A DNA stretch of 13,828 bases from Porphyromonadaceae bacterium UBA7042 (GCA_002494015.1 DLAR01000080.1:2365-16192); one strand, 5' to 3'; shown: positions 1 through 6,899, counted from the first letter of the stretch. The notes: generated by a model from the letters alone, not told the origin. A program made the numbers and translations.

Positions 1-31
1 TTTGAAATTAATATCTAAATGAAGGATATTG

Positions 32-69
32 CCACTTTGGGTTAACATTTGTTATTAAACACCCTCTAA
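32..69 (-). repeat. 38-bp repeat, left copy (inverse of 13708-13745)
   Basis: Read on the minus strand this stretch begins TTAGAGGGTGTTT and ends CCAAAGTGG. It matches 13708-13745 on the plus strand at 36 of 38 positions by direct comparison. It contains the near-palindrome TAACAAATGTTA. The two copies face each other in inverted orientation across about 13.6 kb, and similarity fades beyond the 38 bp. A terminal inverted repeat of an insertion sequence, or a dispersed intergenic repeat, fits best. No transposase lies in the window, so the family is not assigned. Confidence 0.8.
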
Positions 70-80
70 GTCCTATAAAG

Positions 81-120
81 TGCCCATGATGTCGAGACAA
101 TCTACATCGTTGGGCATTTT
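81..120 (+). terminator. Rho-independent terminator-like hairpin
   Basis: TGCCCA (81-86) pairs with TGGGCA (111-116), and ATGT (89-92) with ACAT (104-107). A small 2/3-nt internal bulge separates the two helices and the loop is 11 nt. TTTTCTTT follows directly, so it would stop plus-strand transcription arriving from outside the window or from the element ending near 69. It lies just upstream of the promoter of the barrel gene at 171 and would insulate it. Confidence 0.7.
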
Positions 121-137
121 CTTTCAAGAAAAAGTAT

Positions 138-145
138 TATCTTTG
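138..145 (+). promoter_or_regulatory. Bacteroidetes -7 box (TATCTTTG) for the barrel gene
   Basis: TATCTTTG matches the TAnnTTTG consensus of the Bacteroidetes primary sigma factor. It would give a start near 150 and a leader of about 20 nt before the ATG at 171. No convincing -33 TTTG is seen at the usual distance. Confidence 0.6.
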
Positions 146-170
146 TGAGAAATTTTAGGAACATCTTATA

Positions 171-791
171 ATGAAACAGAAATTAGCAATAGTTATCATA
201 GCGATTCTCGCCTTGTGGGGTTCGTCGACAGCCAATGCCCAGTTCCGCTACGGTCCTGCGGCAGGCATCACCATCTCTGACCTGAAATTCAGACAGGATC
301 TTTTCACCGTAGACAACAGCGTGGGTTATGCAGCCGGTGTGCAAGCCGAATTCATGTTTCCCGGAATCGGATTCGGACTGGGGCTCGGACTGATGTACAA
401 CCAGCTCGGTGCGACCCTGAACATGGGGGAAAAACTTATCTGGTCATCACAGGGTTACGGGAAAGAGCGTTCCTATTTGCATTATCTTGAAATCCCGTTC
501 CACCTCCGATTCAAATACACCCGTCTCAATGGGTTTGAGGACAAACTTGCCCCACTTGTGTATGCCGGTCCGACATTTGGCATCCAACTTGGCCACAGCG
601 ACATCAAAGCGTTGAAATATTCTGGCGGCGACCTTGGAATCACAGTCGGCATAGGTGCCGAAATCTTCAAGCACTGGCAGATTACCGGCAGCTACACTTG
701 GGGGATGACCTATGCCGAAAAGACCCGTCTTCTTACTGATTTCAGTGCCCGCAGCTACCACTGGGACATCCGAGTAGCCTATTATTTCTAA
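171..791 (+). CDS. PorT-like outer membrane beta-barrel protein
   Basis: A 206-residue exported protein. A lysine-containing start and a hydrophobic stretch (about residues 5-18) lead to a signal peptidase I site ending ANA-Q near residue 23. The rest has alternating hydrophobic and polar short strands rich in Gly, Tyr and Phe (for example GFGLGLGLMYNQLG and the repeated GIGAEIF / GSYTWGM pattern), and ends in an aromatic residue (VAYYF), the usual C-terminal signal for barrel assembly. This fits the small 8-stranded barrels of the Bacteroidetes outer-membrane 'OMP_b-brl_2/PorT' type. Ligand and function cannot be told from sequence. It has its own promoter box at 138 and hairpins after the stop, so it is probably monocistronic. 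Confidence 0.85.
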   Translation: MKQKLAIVIIAILALWGSSTANAQFRYGPAAGITISDLKFRQDLFTVDNSVGYAAGVQAEFMFPGIGFGLGLGLMYNQLGATLNMGEKLIWSSQGYGKERSYLHYLEIPFHLRFKYTRLNGFEDKLAPLVYAGPTFGIQLGHSDIKALKYSGGDLGITVGIGAEIFKHWQITGSYTWGMTYAEKTRLLTDFSARSYHWDIRVAYYF

Positions 792-824
792 TCGCAGTAC
801 TGCTGATTAGCGCGTGAGTCACGC
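788..824 (+). other. Two small palindromes after the barrel gene
   Basis: CTAATC (788-793) pairs with GATTAG (805-810) around the self-complementary GCAGTACTGC (794-803). The TAA stop codon lies inside this stem. Next to it GCGTG (812-816) pairs with CACGC (820-824) across a 3-nt loop. There is no T-run, so they are more likely mRNA 3'-end structures than intrinsic terminators. Confidence 0.45.
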
Positions 825-848
825 CATAATCGGCTGTCTGTCCATAAT

Positions 849-870
849 TTGCAGTGTCTGCAATCATTTT
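849..870 (+). terminator. Weak hairpin terminator candidate
   Basis: TTGCAG (849-854) and CTGCAA (858-863) form a perfect 6-bp stem with a TGT loop, followed by TCATTTT. It could terminate the barrel gene. The stem is short and the T-run interrupted. Nothing else notable is seen between 871 and 947. Confidence 0.35.
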
Positions 871-947
871 CAAAGATTACATGTTTTATTCCGGCATATA
901 ATTGAAGTTGTCAAATATGTCAAATCCAAACAAGCCTTGTCTGTAGC

Positions 948-1178
948 TTATAATGACTTCGCTTTGGGGTGGCACATTATATAGTCCCACATCGTCAATA
1001 AATCATCGGCATACATCGGCTTTACAGTAAGCCGCACTTCATCTGCCCCAAAATACAGACAGAAAAAATAACCGTCCTCAACCTTGAAATTGATATAGGA
1101 ACTTTGGCGAAAGCCATATCTACGGCTCACGCTACGCCTTGCATCGGCTGACATCTTTTGATATTCCCTGTTATTCAT
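948..1178 (-). CDS. Small hypothetical protein, third gene of the radical SAM operon
   Basis: A 76-residue protein of unknown function. The first third is basic and polar (many Arg and Ser between residues 4 and 25); the rest contains an alternating hydrophobic stretch (YFFCLYF) and ends in a probable amphipathic helix (DDLLTMWDYIM). There is no signal peptide or membrane segment. The ATG at 1178 lies 6 nt after the TGA of the membrane-protein gene at 1185, so it is almost certainly cotranscribed and perhaps coupled. I do not recognise the family. It is short, but operon spacing and the lack of a competing reading frame support it. Confidence 0.6.
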   Translation of the reverse strand: MNNREYQKMSADARRSVSRRYGFRQSSYINFKVEDGYFFCLYFGADEVRLTVKPMYADDLLTMWDYIMCHPKAKSL

Positions 1179-1184
1179 AAATAT

Positions 1185-1619
1185 TCAAAACACGACGTTA
1201 AGAGGTTGTTTAAATACATATGTGAACCCAAAACCGTTATATTCAAGCAATTCGAGTTTTCGAGTTTTCAGTTTATTGTAGTTTGAATAACGAGCAAAAC
1301 GTAGAAAAAATATATCAGCCGCAATGAATGGCAAGAACAGCAGCATGGCGGCAAAGCCTTTGGATATGTCATCAGAAAATGCCGACATGGAGACAGCAAT
1401 TAATGCCGTCAAAAGACCAATATTCCAAAAGAACATAACAATCAGAACCAACGTATGTGGCCCGATGCTTAAACGGACCTTACATTTATTGTCACCGAAT
1501 GGTTCAACATAGCCGACAGCTTGCGACTCAAATGAATTCCAGTAATATGTGTTCAATGCTATCCTGAATCTGTTTTGCCACACATTGCCACGAAATTCAC
1601 CTTTCTTGCCGTAATTCAT
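1185..1619 (-). CDS. Hypothetical two-helix inner membrane protein
   Basis: A 144-residue protein starting at the ATG at 1619, one base after the TAG of the radical SAM gene (TAG-A-ATG), which implies translational coupling. Residues 1-55 are polar and basic (GNVWQNRFRIALNTYYWNSF), then two hydrophobic segments at about 55-80 and 88-108 are joined by a short acidic loop (SDDIS). A basic tail follows (SNYNKLKTRKLELL), suggesting both termini are cytoplasmic. The pattern of a soluble N-terminal part followed by two helices resembles small uncharacterised Bacteroidetes membrane proteins. A longer reading to 1763 in the same frame would overlap the upstream gene by about 140 bp and is not needed. 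Function unknown. Confidence 0.65.
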   Translation of the reverse strand: MNYGKKGEFRGNVWQNRFRIALNTYYWNSFESQAVGYVEPFGDNKCKVRLSIGPHTLVLIVMFFWNIGLLTALIAVSMSAFSDDISKGFAAMLLFLPFIAADIFFLRFARYSNYNKLKTRKLELLEYNGFGFTYVFKQPLNVVF

Positions 1620-1620
1620 T

Positions 1621-2238
1621 CTATCGCATTTGGTAGGTGAATAAATCAAATCGGTCATAGCCGAGACCTTCGAGGGACTTGCGGCTTTTCTCGCGGTCTG
1701 TATCGGTGTTATAGTCGGGAATAAGCGGTAAGCGCACAATACAGTCGCGCTGGCGACCGGCATCGGCTATCAGGCCGAGGTTGTCGAGAACAAGGCCGTT
1801 TGACTTCCCCGTGTAGCTGTGGTAAATGTCGGGGTTCATATCCTTGATGTCGATAATCAGGGTATTGACCATCGGGAGCAAAGCCTCGACGTTGGCCGAC
1901 GGCACGTTGAGCGACGTTTCAAGGTTTAGTTGCCACTTCGGACCGCACAACTCACGGAACTCATGGATAAACTGCGGGCGCAGACATGGCTCACCGCCGC
2001 CGAAAGTCACGCCGCCGTTTGTGGCTATGAAATAAAGCTCGTCGATGCGCGTCTCGGCATACAGTTCCTCCGGCCAATACTCTCGGAAACGACCGCCGTC
2101 GCCCAGCGACTGCGGGTTAAGACAATAGCGGCAACAAAGCGGACAACCGTGGAACGCCACAAGCGTGGTGACACCATCGCCGTCGGTAGAAAGGCGATGC
2201 CGTGCAATGCATATTATCTTAGCCGGTTGTATCTTCAT
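1621..2238 (-). CDS. Radical SAM activase-like protein (PflA/NrdG-like)
   Basis: A 205-residue iron-sulfur protein of the radical SAM superfamily. The cluster motif CxxxCxxC is present as C32, C36 and C39 (GCPLCCRYC), followed by the SAM-binding GGGEP stretch (TFGGGEPCLRP). The first 25 residues (IARHRLSTDGDGVTT) match the start of glycyl-radical-enzyme activating proteins. It lacks the ferredoxin-like cysteine insert of many such activases and no glycyl radical enzyme lies nearby, so the substrate is unknown. An in-frame TTG at 2259 would add seven residues. I chose the ATG at 2238 because the TTG lies right at the promoter box (2261-2268), where transcription could hardly include it. First gene of a three-gene operon. 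Confidence 0.85.
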   Translation of the reverse strand: MKIQPAKIICIARHRLSTDGDGVTTLVAFHGCPLCCRYCLNPQSLGDGGRFREYWPEELYAETRIDELYFIATNGGVTFGGGEPCLRPQFIHEFRELCGPKWQLNLETSLNVPSANVEALLPMVNTLIIDIKDMNPDIYHSYTGKSNGLVLDNLGLIADAGRQRDCIVRLPLIPDYNTDTDREKSRKSLEGLGYDRFDLFTYQMR

Positions 2239-2260
2239 GGAATTATTACTTGTAATCAAG

Positions 2261-2268
2261 CAAATTTA
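2261..2268 (-). promoter_or_regulatory. -7 box (TAAATTTG) of the radical SAM operon
   Basis: On the minus strand TAAATTTG is an exact TAnnTTTG match, 22 bp upstream of the ATG at 2238. A TTGTTG lies upstream at 2297-2292, slightly farther than the usual -33 spacing. The divergent gene at 2336 shares this intergenic region. Confidence 0.6.
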
Positions 2269-2335
2269 CAACAAATAATCAATATTATATACAACAAGCA
2301 TCACATTATGACAAAAAATCTCCATTTGCCTCATC

Positions 2336-2754
2336 ATGCCAAAATACAAGTATGTGTTTTATGGCAAAAGCGGCGGAAAGGCTGCCGATTGGCACTGTCT
2401 ATCCAGTCTGGACAGGGATAAGCGCATATATTTCCACAGAGCCGTCAAGGGGCATAAAATCGAATGTATCGAGGCCGATAGCCGTTGCTCGTTTTGTGTT
2501 GTCGGACAAGACATGATAATTCCCGACGAATTTACAACTTATTTTCGCAGTGTCATTGTAAAGGGTTCAATCCATCCGGTCACCGATTGTGACGAGATAA
2601 AAAAGGACTGTTGCTATTGTGTGAGAAATACTCACCCGGAATAGACCCTGATGACGAGATTTCAAAATGTATCAGCCATGTAACTGTGCTTCGCCTTGAC
2701 ATTGACTGCATGACAGGAAAAGAAGCGATTGAACTTGTCAGAAAACGTAAATAA
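2336..2754 (+). pseudogene. Cysteine-rich hypothetical gene split by a -1 frame change (broken or programmed)
   Basis: The first frame runs from the ATG at 2336 to a TAG at 2644 (102 aa). Its tail after residue 90 (DCCYCVRNTHPE) looks out of frame. A coding-like -1 frame continues to a TAA at 2754 and reads GLLLLCEKYSPGIDPDDEIS, then a tail with VLRLDID and TGKEAIELVRKRK. The switch can be placed at ATA AAA AAG (2597-2605), which holds the classical -1 slippery heptamer A AAA AAG in the correct phase (2599-2605). One extra A in the six-A run would also restore a single protein of about 139 aa. A 5-bp hairpin GTGAG/CTCAC (2621-2635) starts 15 nt downstream, farther than usual for a stimulator. 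No family recognised. A homopolymer indel (mutation or sequencing error) is the simplest reading; programmed frameshifting is possible. Confidence 0.65.
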
Positions 2755-2804
2755 ATTTTCAACATTTTGACGCATTTGTAGCATTTCCGACAACTGCATT
2801 TCCT

Positions 2805-2812
2805 TAACTTTG
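2805..2812 (+). promoter_or_regulatory. -7 box (TAACTTTG) before the broken glycoside hydrolase
   Basis: TAACTTTG is an exact TAnnTTTG match 27 bp upstream of the ATG at 2839. The promoter of this decayed gene therefore seems intact. Confidence 0.55.
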
Positions 2813-2838
2813 CGCGACTCAAAACCAATCATTACATT

Positions 2839-3964
2839 ATGAAACGATTTTCTACTGTTATAGCCTGCGGTCTCGTTGCCGTCGGGGTAATGGCGGCATC
2901 GGCATCGATGGAACGTGCACGGCGGCACGCCATAGCGATCGACCGGCCCCGCTCCGGGATTTTTTGAAGGCGCACTGCTGGGTAACGGCGGCATGGGTGT
3001 AGTGGTGACCACTCGCCCCGACGCAGTGTGGCTCCATTTCGGCCACAACAACGTGTGGGACATCCGCGTGACCGAGAAACATCAGGACGAGTTCGGGACA
3101 TTTGCCGAAGTGTTTGCCAAGGCCGACCGCCTTTCACCCGATCTGCCCTCGATTCACCACGACCCGGAGTTTGCGGCCTACCTGTCGATGACCGCCGACA
3201 ACTACCGCAGTCCCTACCCGCGCCCGTTTCCGTGCGGCTCGGTAATTCTCGGGTTTGACCGTCGCGAGGTGGAACTGATTGGCCACCGTCTCGACGTGGC
3301 CGACGGCACATGCGACGTGGAGCTACTGCGCCTTGCCGACGGCGAGAAACTGACGCTCAGCCTGTTTACCGACATAGAGCGCGACGGGCTATGGGGCGAG
3401 CTGACTGACAGCGAAGGACGGCCCGTGCAGTCTTGTTTCAACCGTCTGCGCCTGCTGCCCGACCCCTCGACACCCTCTGACATCCCCTCTCCCGTAACCC
3501 TCGACGCGGGCAGCCACGCCCTCGGGTTCTCGCAACGACTCCCCTACTCGACCGAGGCACCGGAGCCGGAACGCGACCGGGCCATGGAACCGATGCGTGA
3601 CGCAGTGATGTTCCTCGTCGACTACATGAGCCGTCCCGACGCGCAGGGAAACCGGTGGGGCAACGACGGCCTGTGCCACATCTTTCCCTCGGTGCCTCCC
3701 GAGCTTTACGGGTTGCAGCCGGGGTTCAAATTCAACTATGACACGCAGATTGACCTCGCGCTGACCCGATTCCTGTTCAACGCCTATCTCGATGCCGTCA
3801 ACATCCTCGGCATCTCCCGACAGGAGCGCGCCCTTGTCAAGGAGGTCAAGACCCTGCTCGGCCGCATACCCGGCTACCCCGTCTACGACTCCCCGCGCTA
3901 CGGCCGCATCTACACCTCGGTTCCGGGCGAGAAGGACGAGATTGTGTTCAACGTCCCCGCCTGA
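2839..3964 (+). pseudogene. Remnant of a secreted GH95/GH65-like glycoside hydrolase
   Basis: The ATG at 2839 opens a signal peptide (MKRFSTVIACGLVAVGVMAA) and that frame stops at 2965-2967. The protein continues one frame over, GPAPGFFEGALLGNGGMGVV from 2945, so one extra base near 2942-2950 broke the frame. The body has the N-terminal domain signature of bacterial GH65/GH95-type enzymes (LHFGHNNVWDIRVTEKH), then a beta-rich part up to LGFSQRLPYS. It then jumps directly into what looks like the (alpha/alpha)6 barrel (MRDAVMFLVDYM, GLCHIFPSVPPELYG, SPRYGRIYTSVPGE). From memory of the family several hundred residues belong between these parts, and the protein should continue past VFNVPA. So there is also a likely large internal deletion and a truncated end. 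Exact GH family uncertain. Such enzymes cleave plant or host glycans in the periplasm; this copy should be inactive. Confidence 0.8.
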
Positions 3965-3978
3965 GAATTTTTCCACTA

Positions 3979-4013
3979 TCAATTGTCAATTTTCAATTCT
4001 CAATTCTCAATTT
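3979..4013 (+). repeat. Five tandem heptamers TCAATTN
   Basis: TCAATT starts at 3979, 3986, 3993, 4000 and 4007, an exact 7-bp period with a free seventh base (G, T, C, C, T). A degenerate sixth unit (ATCAATA) follows. It lies between the truncated end of the hydrolase remnant and the thrS promoter. Confidence 0.85.
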
Positions 4014-4028
4014 ATCAATAATAATCCT

Positions 4029-4036
4029 TACCTTTG
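4029..4036 (+). promoter_or_regulatory. thrS: -7 box (TACCTTTG) of the thrS operon
   Basis: TACCTTTG is an exact TAnnTTTG match. It predicts transcription starting near 4042 and a leader of roughly 48 nt before the thrS ATG at 4091, which would contain the hairpin at 4053-4072. Confidence 0.65.
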
Positions 4037-4052
4037 CACGTTGAAATGAAAC

Positions 4053-4072
4053 GGAGCCGCTTGTATGGCTCC
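4053..4072 (+). promoter_or_regulatory. thrS: thrS leader hairpin resembling a tRNA-Thr anticodon arm
   Basis: GGAGCC (4053-4058) pairs perfectly with GGCTCC (4067-4072), leaving the 8-nt loop GCTTGTAT. The loop contains CUUGUA, that is U33 followed by UGU and a purine, the order found in the anticodon loop of tRNA-Thr(UGU). It sits 18 nt before the start codon in a short leader. In E. coli, ThrRS represses its own translation by binding an anticodon-arm-like hairpin upstream of thrS. Transfer of that mechanism here is inference. Confidence 0.45.
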
Positions 4073-4090
4073 ATAAACCAACCAGATCCA

Positions 4091-6028
4091 ATGATTAACA
4101 TAACTTTTCCCGACGGCTCGGTAAAGCAGTTTGAGAGCGGTGTTACCCCTCTGCAAATCGCTGAAAGCCTGAGCTCACAGCTTGCCAGAGACATTCTGGC
4201 AGCATCGGTCAACGACCAAGAATGGGACATCACCCGCCCCATCAACGAGGATGCCACCATACGCCTGTACAAATGGGATGACCCCGAGGGCAAACACGCC
4301 TTCTGGCACTCGTCGGCACACCTGCTGGCCGAAGCACTTCAGGAATTGTACCCCGGAGTGAAATTCGGCATCGGTCCCGCTATCGAAAACGGGTTCTACT
4401 ACGACATCGACCCGGGCGAGAATGTCCTGACAGCAGCCGACTTCCCCAAGATTGAAAAAAAGATGCTTGAGCTCGCTCAGCAGAAAAATCCGATAGTGCG
4501 CGCCGACATCTCCAAAGAAGATGCCTTGAAACTATTCGGCGACCGTGGCGAGGAATACAAGTGTGAACTTATCAGCGAGCTTGAAGACGGCCACATCACC
4601 ACCTACACTCAGGGAGCGTTCACCGACCTGTGCCGCGGCCCCCACATCGCCACCACCGCCCCCATCAAGGCTGTGAAAATAACATCGCTCGCCGGAGCCT
4701 ACTGGCGCGGCGACGAAAAGCGCAACCAGCTCGTGCGCGTCTACGGCATCACCTTCCCCAAGAAAAAGATGCTCGACGAATACCTCGTGCTGCTTGAAGA
4801 AGCCAAGAAACGCGACCACCGCAAGCTCGGCAAGGAGATGGAACTTTTCGCGTTCTCGCAGAACGTGGGCGCCGGACTCCCCCTGTGGCTCCCCAAAGGA
4901 ACCGCCCTGCGCGACCGCCTCGAACAGTTCTTGCGCAAAATTCAGAAAAAATACGGTTACCAGCAGGTTATCACGCCCCACATCGGCAACAAGAACCTCT
5001 ATGTCACCTCGGGCCACTATGCCAAATATGGCAAAGATTCGTTCCAGCCGATCCACACCCCCGAGGAAGGTGAGGAATACCTGCTCAAACCGATGAACTG
5101 CCCCCACCACTGCGAAATATTCCGTGCGCTCCCCCGCAGCTACCGCGACCTGCCACTGCGACTGGCCGAATTTGGCACCGTCTACCGCTATGAGCAGAGC
5201 GGCGAGCTCCACGGACTGACCCGAGTGCGCGGCTTCACGCAGGACGACGCCCACATCTACTGCGCCCCCGAGCAAATCAAAGACGAGTTCCTCAAGGTGA
5301 TGGACATCATCTTCTACATCTTCAAGGCTCTTAAATTTGAAAACTTCGAGGCTCAGATTTCGCTCCGCGACCCCGCCCACAAGGAGAAATACATCGGCAC
5401 CGACGAAAACTGGCACCTCGCCGAAAACGCCATCATTGAGGCTTGCCGCGAAAAGGGACTCAACGCCCGCACCGAGCTCGGTGAAGCAGCATTCTACGGA
5501 CCCAAACTCGACTTCATGGTCAAGGACGCCCTCGGCCGCCGCTGGCAGCTCGGCACCATACAGGTCGACTACAACCTCCCCGAACGTTTCAAACTCGAAT
5601 ATACCGGCAGCGACAATCAGAAACATCGCCCCGTCATGATTCACCGCGCCCCCTTCGGGTCGATGGAACGTTTCGTGGCCGTGCTGCTTGAACACACCGC
5701 CGGACGCTTCCCCCTGTGGCTCGCCCCCGAGCAGGCCGTCGTGCTCCCCATCTCGGAGAAATTCAACGACTACGCCGCCAAGGTAGCCGAAGAACTCAAC
5801 GCCGCCGACATCCGCACCATCGTCGACGACCGAAACGAGAAAATCGGCAAGAAAATCCGCGACAACGAGCTGCGCCGAATCCCCTACATGCTCATCGTAG
5901 GCGAAAAAGAAGCAGAAAATGGTGAAATTTCTGTAAGAAAACAGGGCGAAGGTGATAAAGGTTCGATGAAAATTGCTACCTTTGCAGCGGATTTGACTGA
6001 AGAAGTCAACAACATGATTAATCAATAA
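4091..6028 (+). CDS. thrS: Threonine--tRNA ligase
   Basis: A 645-residue class II synthetase that charges tRNA-Thr. An N-terminal TGS domain (residues 1-62, MINITFPDGSVKQF) is followed by the editing domain with its metal-like motifs H73-SSA-H77 and C181-RGP-H185, which clears mischarged Ser-tRNA. The catalytic core follows, with zinc ligands C337 (MNCPHHCEIF), H388 (DDAHIYC) and H518 (MIHRAPFGSMERF), matching C334/H385/H511 of E. coli. An anticodon-binding domain ends the protein. The ATG at 4091 begins the canonical MINITFPDG; an in-frame TTG at 4034 lies inside the promoter box and cannot be used. infC follows after 9 nt, the usual thrS-infC-rpmI-rplT order. Confidence 0.97.
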   Translation: MINITFPDGSVKQFESGVTPLQIAESLSSQLARDILAASVNDQEWDITRPINEDATIRLYKWDDPEGKHAFWHSSAHLLAEALQELYPGVKFGIGPAIENGFYYDIDPGENVLTAADFPKIEKKMLELAQQKNPIVRADISKEDALKLFGDRGEEYKCELISELEDGHITTYTQGAFTDLCRGPHIATTAPIKAVKITSLAGAYWRGDEKRNQLVRVYGITFPKKKMLDEYLVLLEEAKKRDHRKLGKEMELFAFSQNVGAGLPLWLPKGTALRDRLEQFLRKIQKKYGYQQVITPHIGNKNLYVTSGHYAKYGKDSFQPIHTPEEGEEYLLKPMNCPHHCEIFRALPRSYRDLPLRLAEFGTVYRYEQSGELHGLTRVRGFTQDDAHIYCAPEQIKDEFLKVMDIIFYIFKALKFENFEAQISLRDPAHKEKYIGTDENWHLAENAIIEACREKGLNARTELGEAAFYGPKLDFMVKDALGRRWQLGTIQVDYNLPERFKLEYTGSDNQKHRPVMIHRAPFGSMERFVAVLLEHTAGRFPLWLAPEQAVVLPISEKFNDYAAKVAEELNAADIRTIVDDRNEKIGKKIRDNELRRIPYMLIVGEKEAENGEISVRKQGEGDKGSMKIATFAADLTEEVNNMINQ

Positions 6029-6037
6029 CCCCACTGA

Positions 6038-6613
6038 ATGGAGAAAAAACCCTTCACCCCGCGCCCGAGACCGGCCAATAACGGTTCTCGCCGCAACGAC
6101 AACAACAAAGACCCCTATCTGATTAACGAGCGCATCCGCGCCCGCGAAGTACGCCTTGTAGGCGACAACGTGGAAACCGGAGTCTACCCCATTCAGGAGG
6201 CATTGAGAATCGCCGACTCGCTCGGCCTCGACCTCATCGAAATCTCGCCCAACGCCGCTCCCCCGGTGTGCAAGATTCTCGACTATCAGAAATTCCTCTA
6301 CCAGCAGAAAAAGCGTCAGAAAGAGCAGAAAGCCAAGTCGACCAAGGTAGTCGTAAAGGAAATCCGATTCGGACCGCAGACCGATGACCATGACTACAAC
6401 TTCAAGCTCAAGCACGCCGTCGGCTTCCTTCAGGAAGGCGCAAAGGTCAAAGCCTATGTCTTCTTCAAAGGCCGCTCAATTCTGTTCAAAGAACAGGGCG
6501 AGGTTCTGTTGCTGCGTTTTGCCAACGACCTTGAGGAATATGGAAAAGTCGACCAAATGCCAGTTCTTGAAGGCAAACGCATGATTATCATGCTCAGTCC
6601 CAAGAAGAAATAA
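6038..6613 (+). CDS. infC: Translation initiation factor IF-3
   Basis: A 191-residue protein that binds the 30S subunit, keeps it apart from 50S and checks the initiator tRNA. A basic, Asn/Pro-rich tail (residues 1-25) precedes the N-terminal domain (NERIRAREVRLVGDN to the ISPNAAPPVCKILDY motif). A lysine-rich linker follows (QQKKRQKEQKAKSTKVV), then the C-terminal domain (KEIRFGPQTDDHDYNFKLKHA, GRSILFKEQGE, MIIMLSPKKK). Complete by family standards. It starts with ATG rather than the rare AUU known from E. coli infC, so that form of autoregulation is not indicated. Nine nt separate it from thrS. Confidence 0.96.
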   Translation: MEKKPFTPRPRPANNGSRRNDNNKDPYLINERIRAREVRLVGDNVETGVYPIQEALRIADSLGLDLIEISPNAAPPVCKILDYQKFLYQQKKRQKEQKAKSTKVVVKEIRFGPQTDDHDYNFKLKHAVGFLQEGAKVKAYVFFKGRSILFKEQGEVLLLRFANDLEEYGKVDQMPVLEGKRMIIMLSPKKK

Positions 6614-6635
6614 CACCCGGCACATTGAAAACCAA

Positions 6636-6662
6636 AGTCCCCGCCACGGGTTGACGGAGACT
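6636..6662 (+). promoter_or_regulatory. Possible structured leader before rpmI
   Basis: In the 88-nt gap between infC and rpmI, CCCG (6640-6643) pairs with CGGG (6647-6650) around CCA, and AGTC (6636-6639) pairs with GACT (6659-6662), leaving an 8-nt bulge. L35-L20 operons are often repressed by L20 binding to such leaders. Helices this short may be chance. Confidence 0.25.
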
Positions 6663-6701
6663 ACATTATAACTCGAATTAAAATCTTTAAAAACTAACAA
6701 A

Positions 6702-6899
6702 ATGCCAAAGATTAAGACTAATTCCGGTGCCAAAAAGAGGTTCGCCCTTACCGGATCAGGAAAGATCAAGAGAAAACATGCCTTCAAGAGCCACATCTTG
6801 ACCAAGAAGACCAAGAAGCAAAAACGCAACCTGACCCACTCCGGCCTCGTCGCTCATGCCGATGCCTCCAACGTCAAGGAACTGCTCGCGCTCAAGTAA
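6702..6899 (+). CDS. rpmI: Ribosomal protein L35
   Basis: A 65-residue, very basic 50S protein. The start MPKIKTNSGAKKRFALTGSGKIKR and the middle KSHILTKKTKKQKRNL are typical of L35, as is the length. It lies between infC and rplT in the conserved order. Confidence 0.97.
   Translation: MPKIKTNSGAKKRFALTGSGKIKRKHAFKSHILTKKTKKQKRNLTHSGLVAHADASNVKELLALK

Noticed and set aside
1620..1763. N-terminal extension of the membrane protein from 1763
   Set aside because: It would overlap the radical SAM gene by about 140 bp in another frame. The ATG at 1619 directly follows that gene's stop codon.
1930..2421. A plus-strand 163-codon open frame crossing the start of the radical SAM gene
   Set aside because: It runs antisense through the cluster-binding motif of a well-supported gene and ends inside the gene at 2336, with no coding character of its own.
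2832..3982. Several minus-strand and alternative-frame open readings over the hydrolase relic
   Set aside because: They are rich in Arg, Pro and Ser, as expected for shadow frames, and show no family features; the plus-strand frame has clear glycoside hydrolase motifs.
3979..4013. CRISPR-like array
   Set aside because: The unit is only 7 bp with no spacers of the right length; it is a simple tandem repeat.
4034..4090. N-terminal extension of thrS from a TTG at 4034
   Set aside because: The TTG is part of the TACCTTTG promoter box, so it would not be in the mRNA. ThrRS proteins start at MINITFPDG.
4532..6415. A 627-codon open frame on the minus strand
   Set aside because: It lies opposite thrS and infC, is a composition effect of GC-rich codons, and has no recognisable motif. 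thrS and infC are certain on the plus strand.
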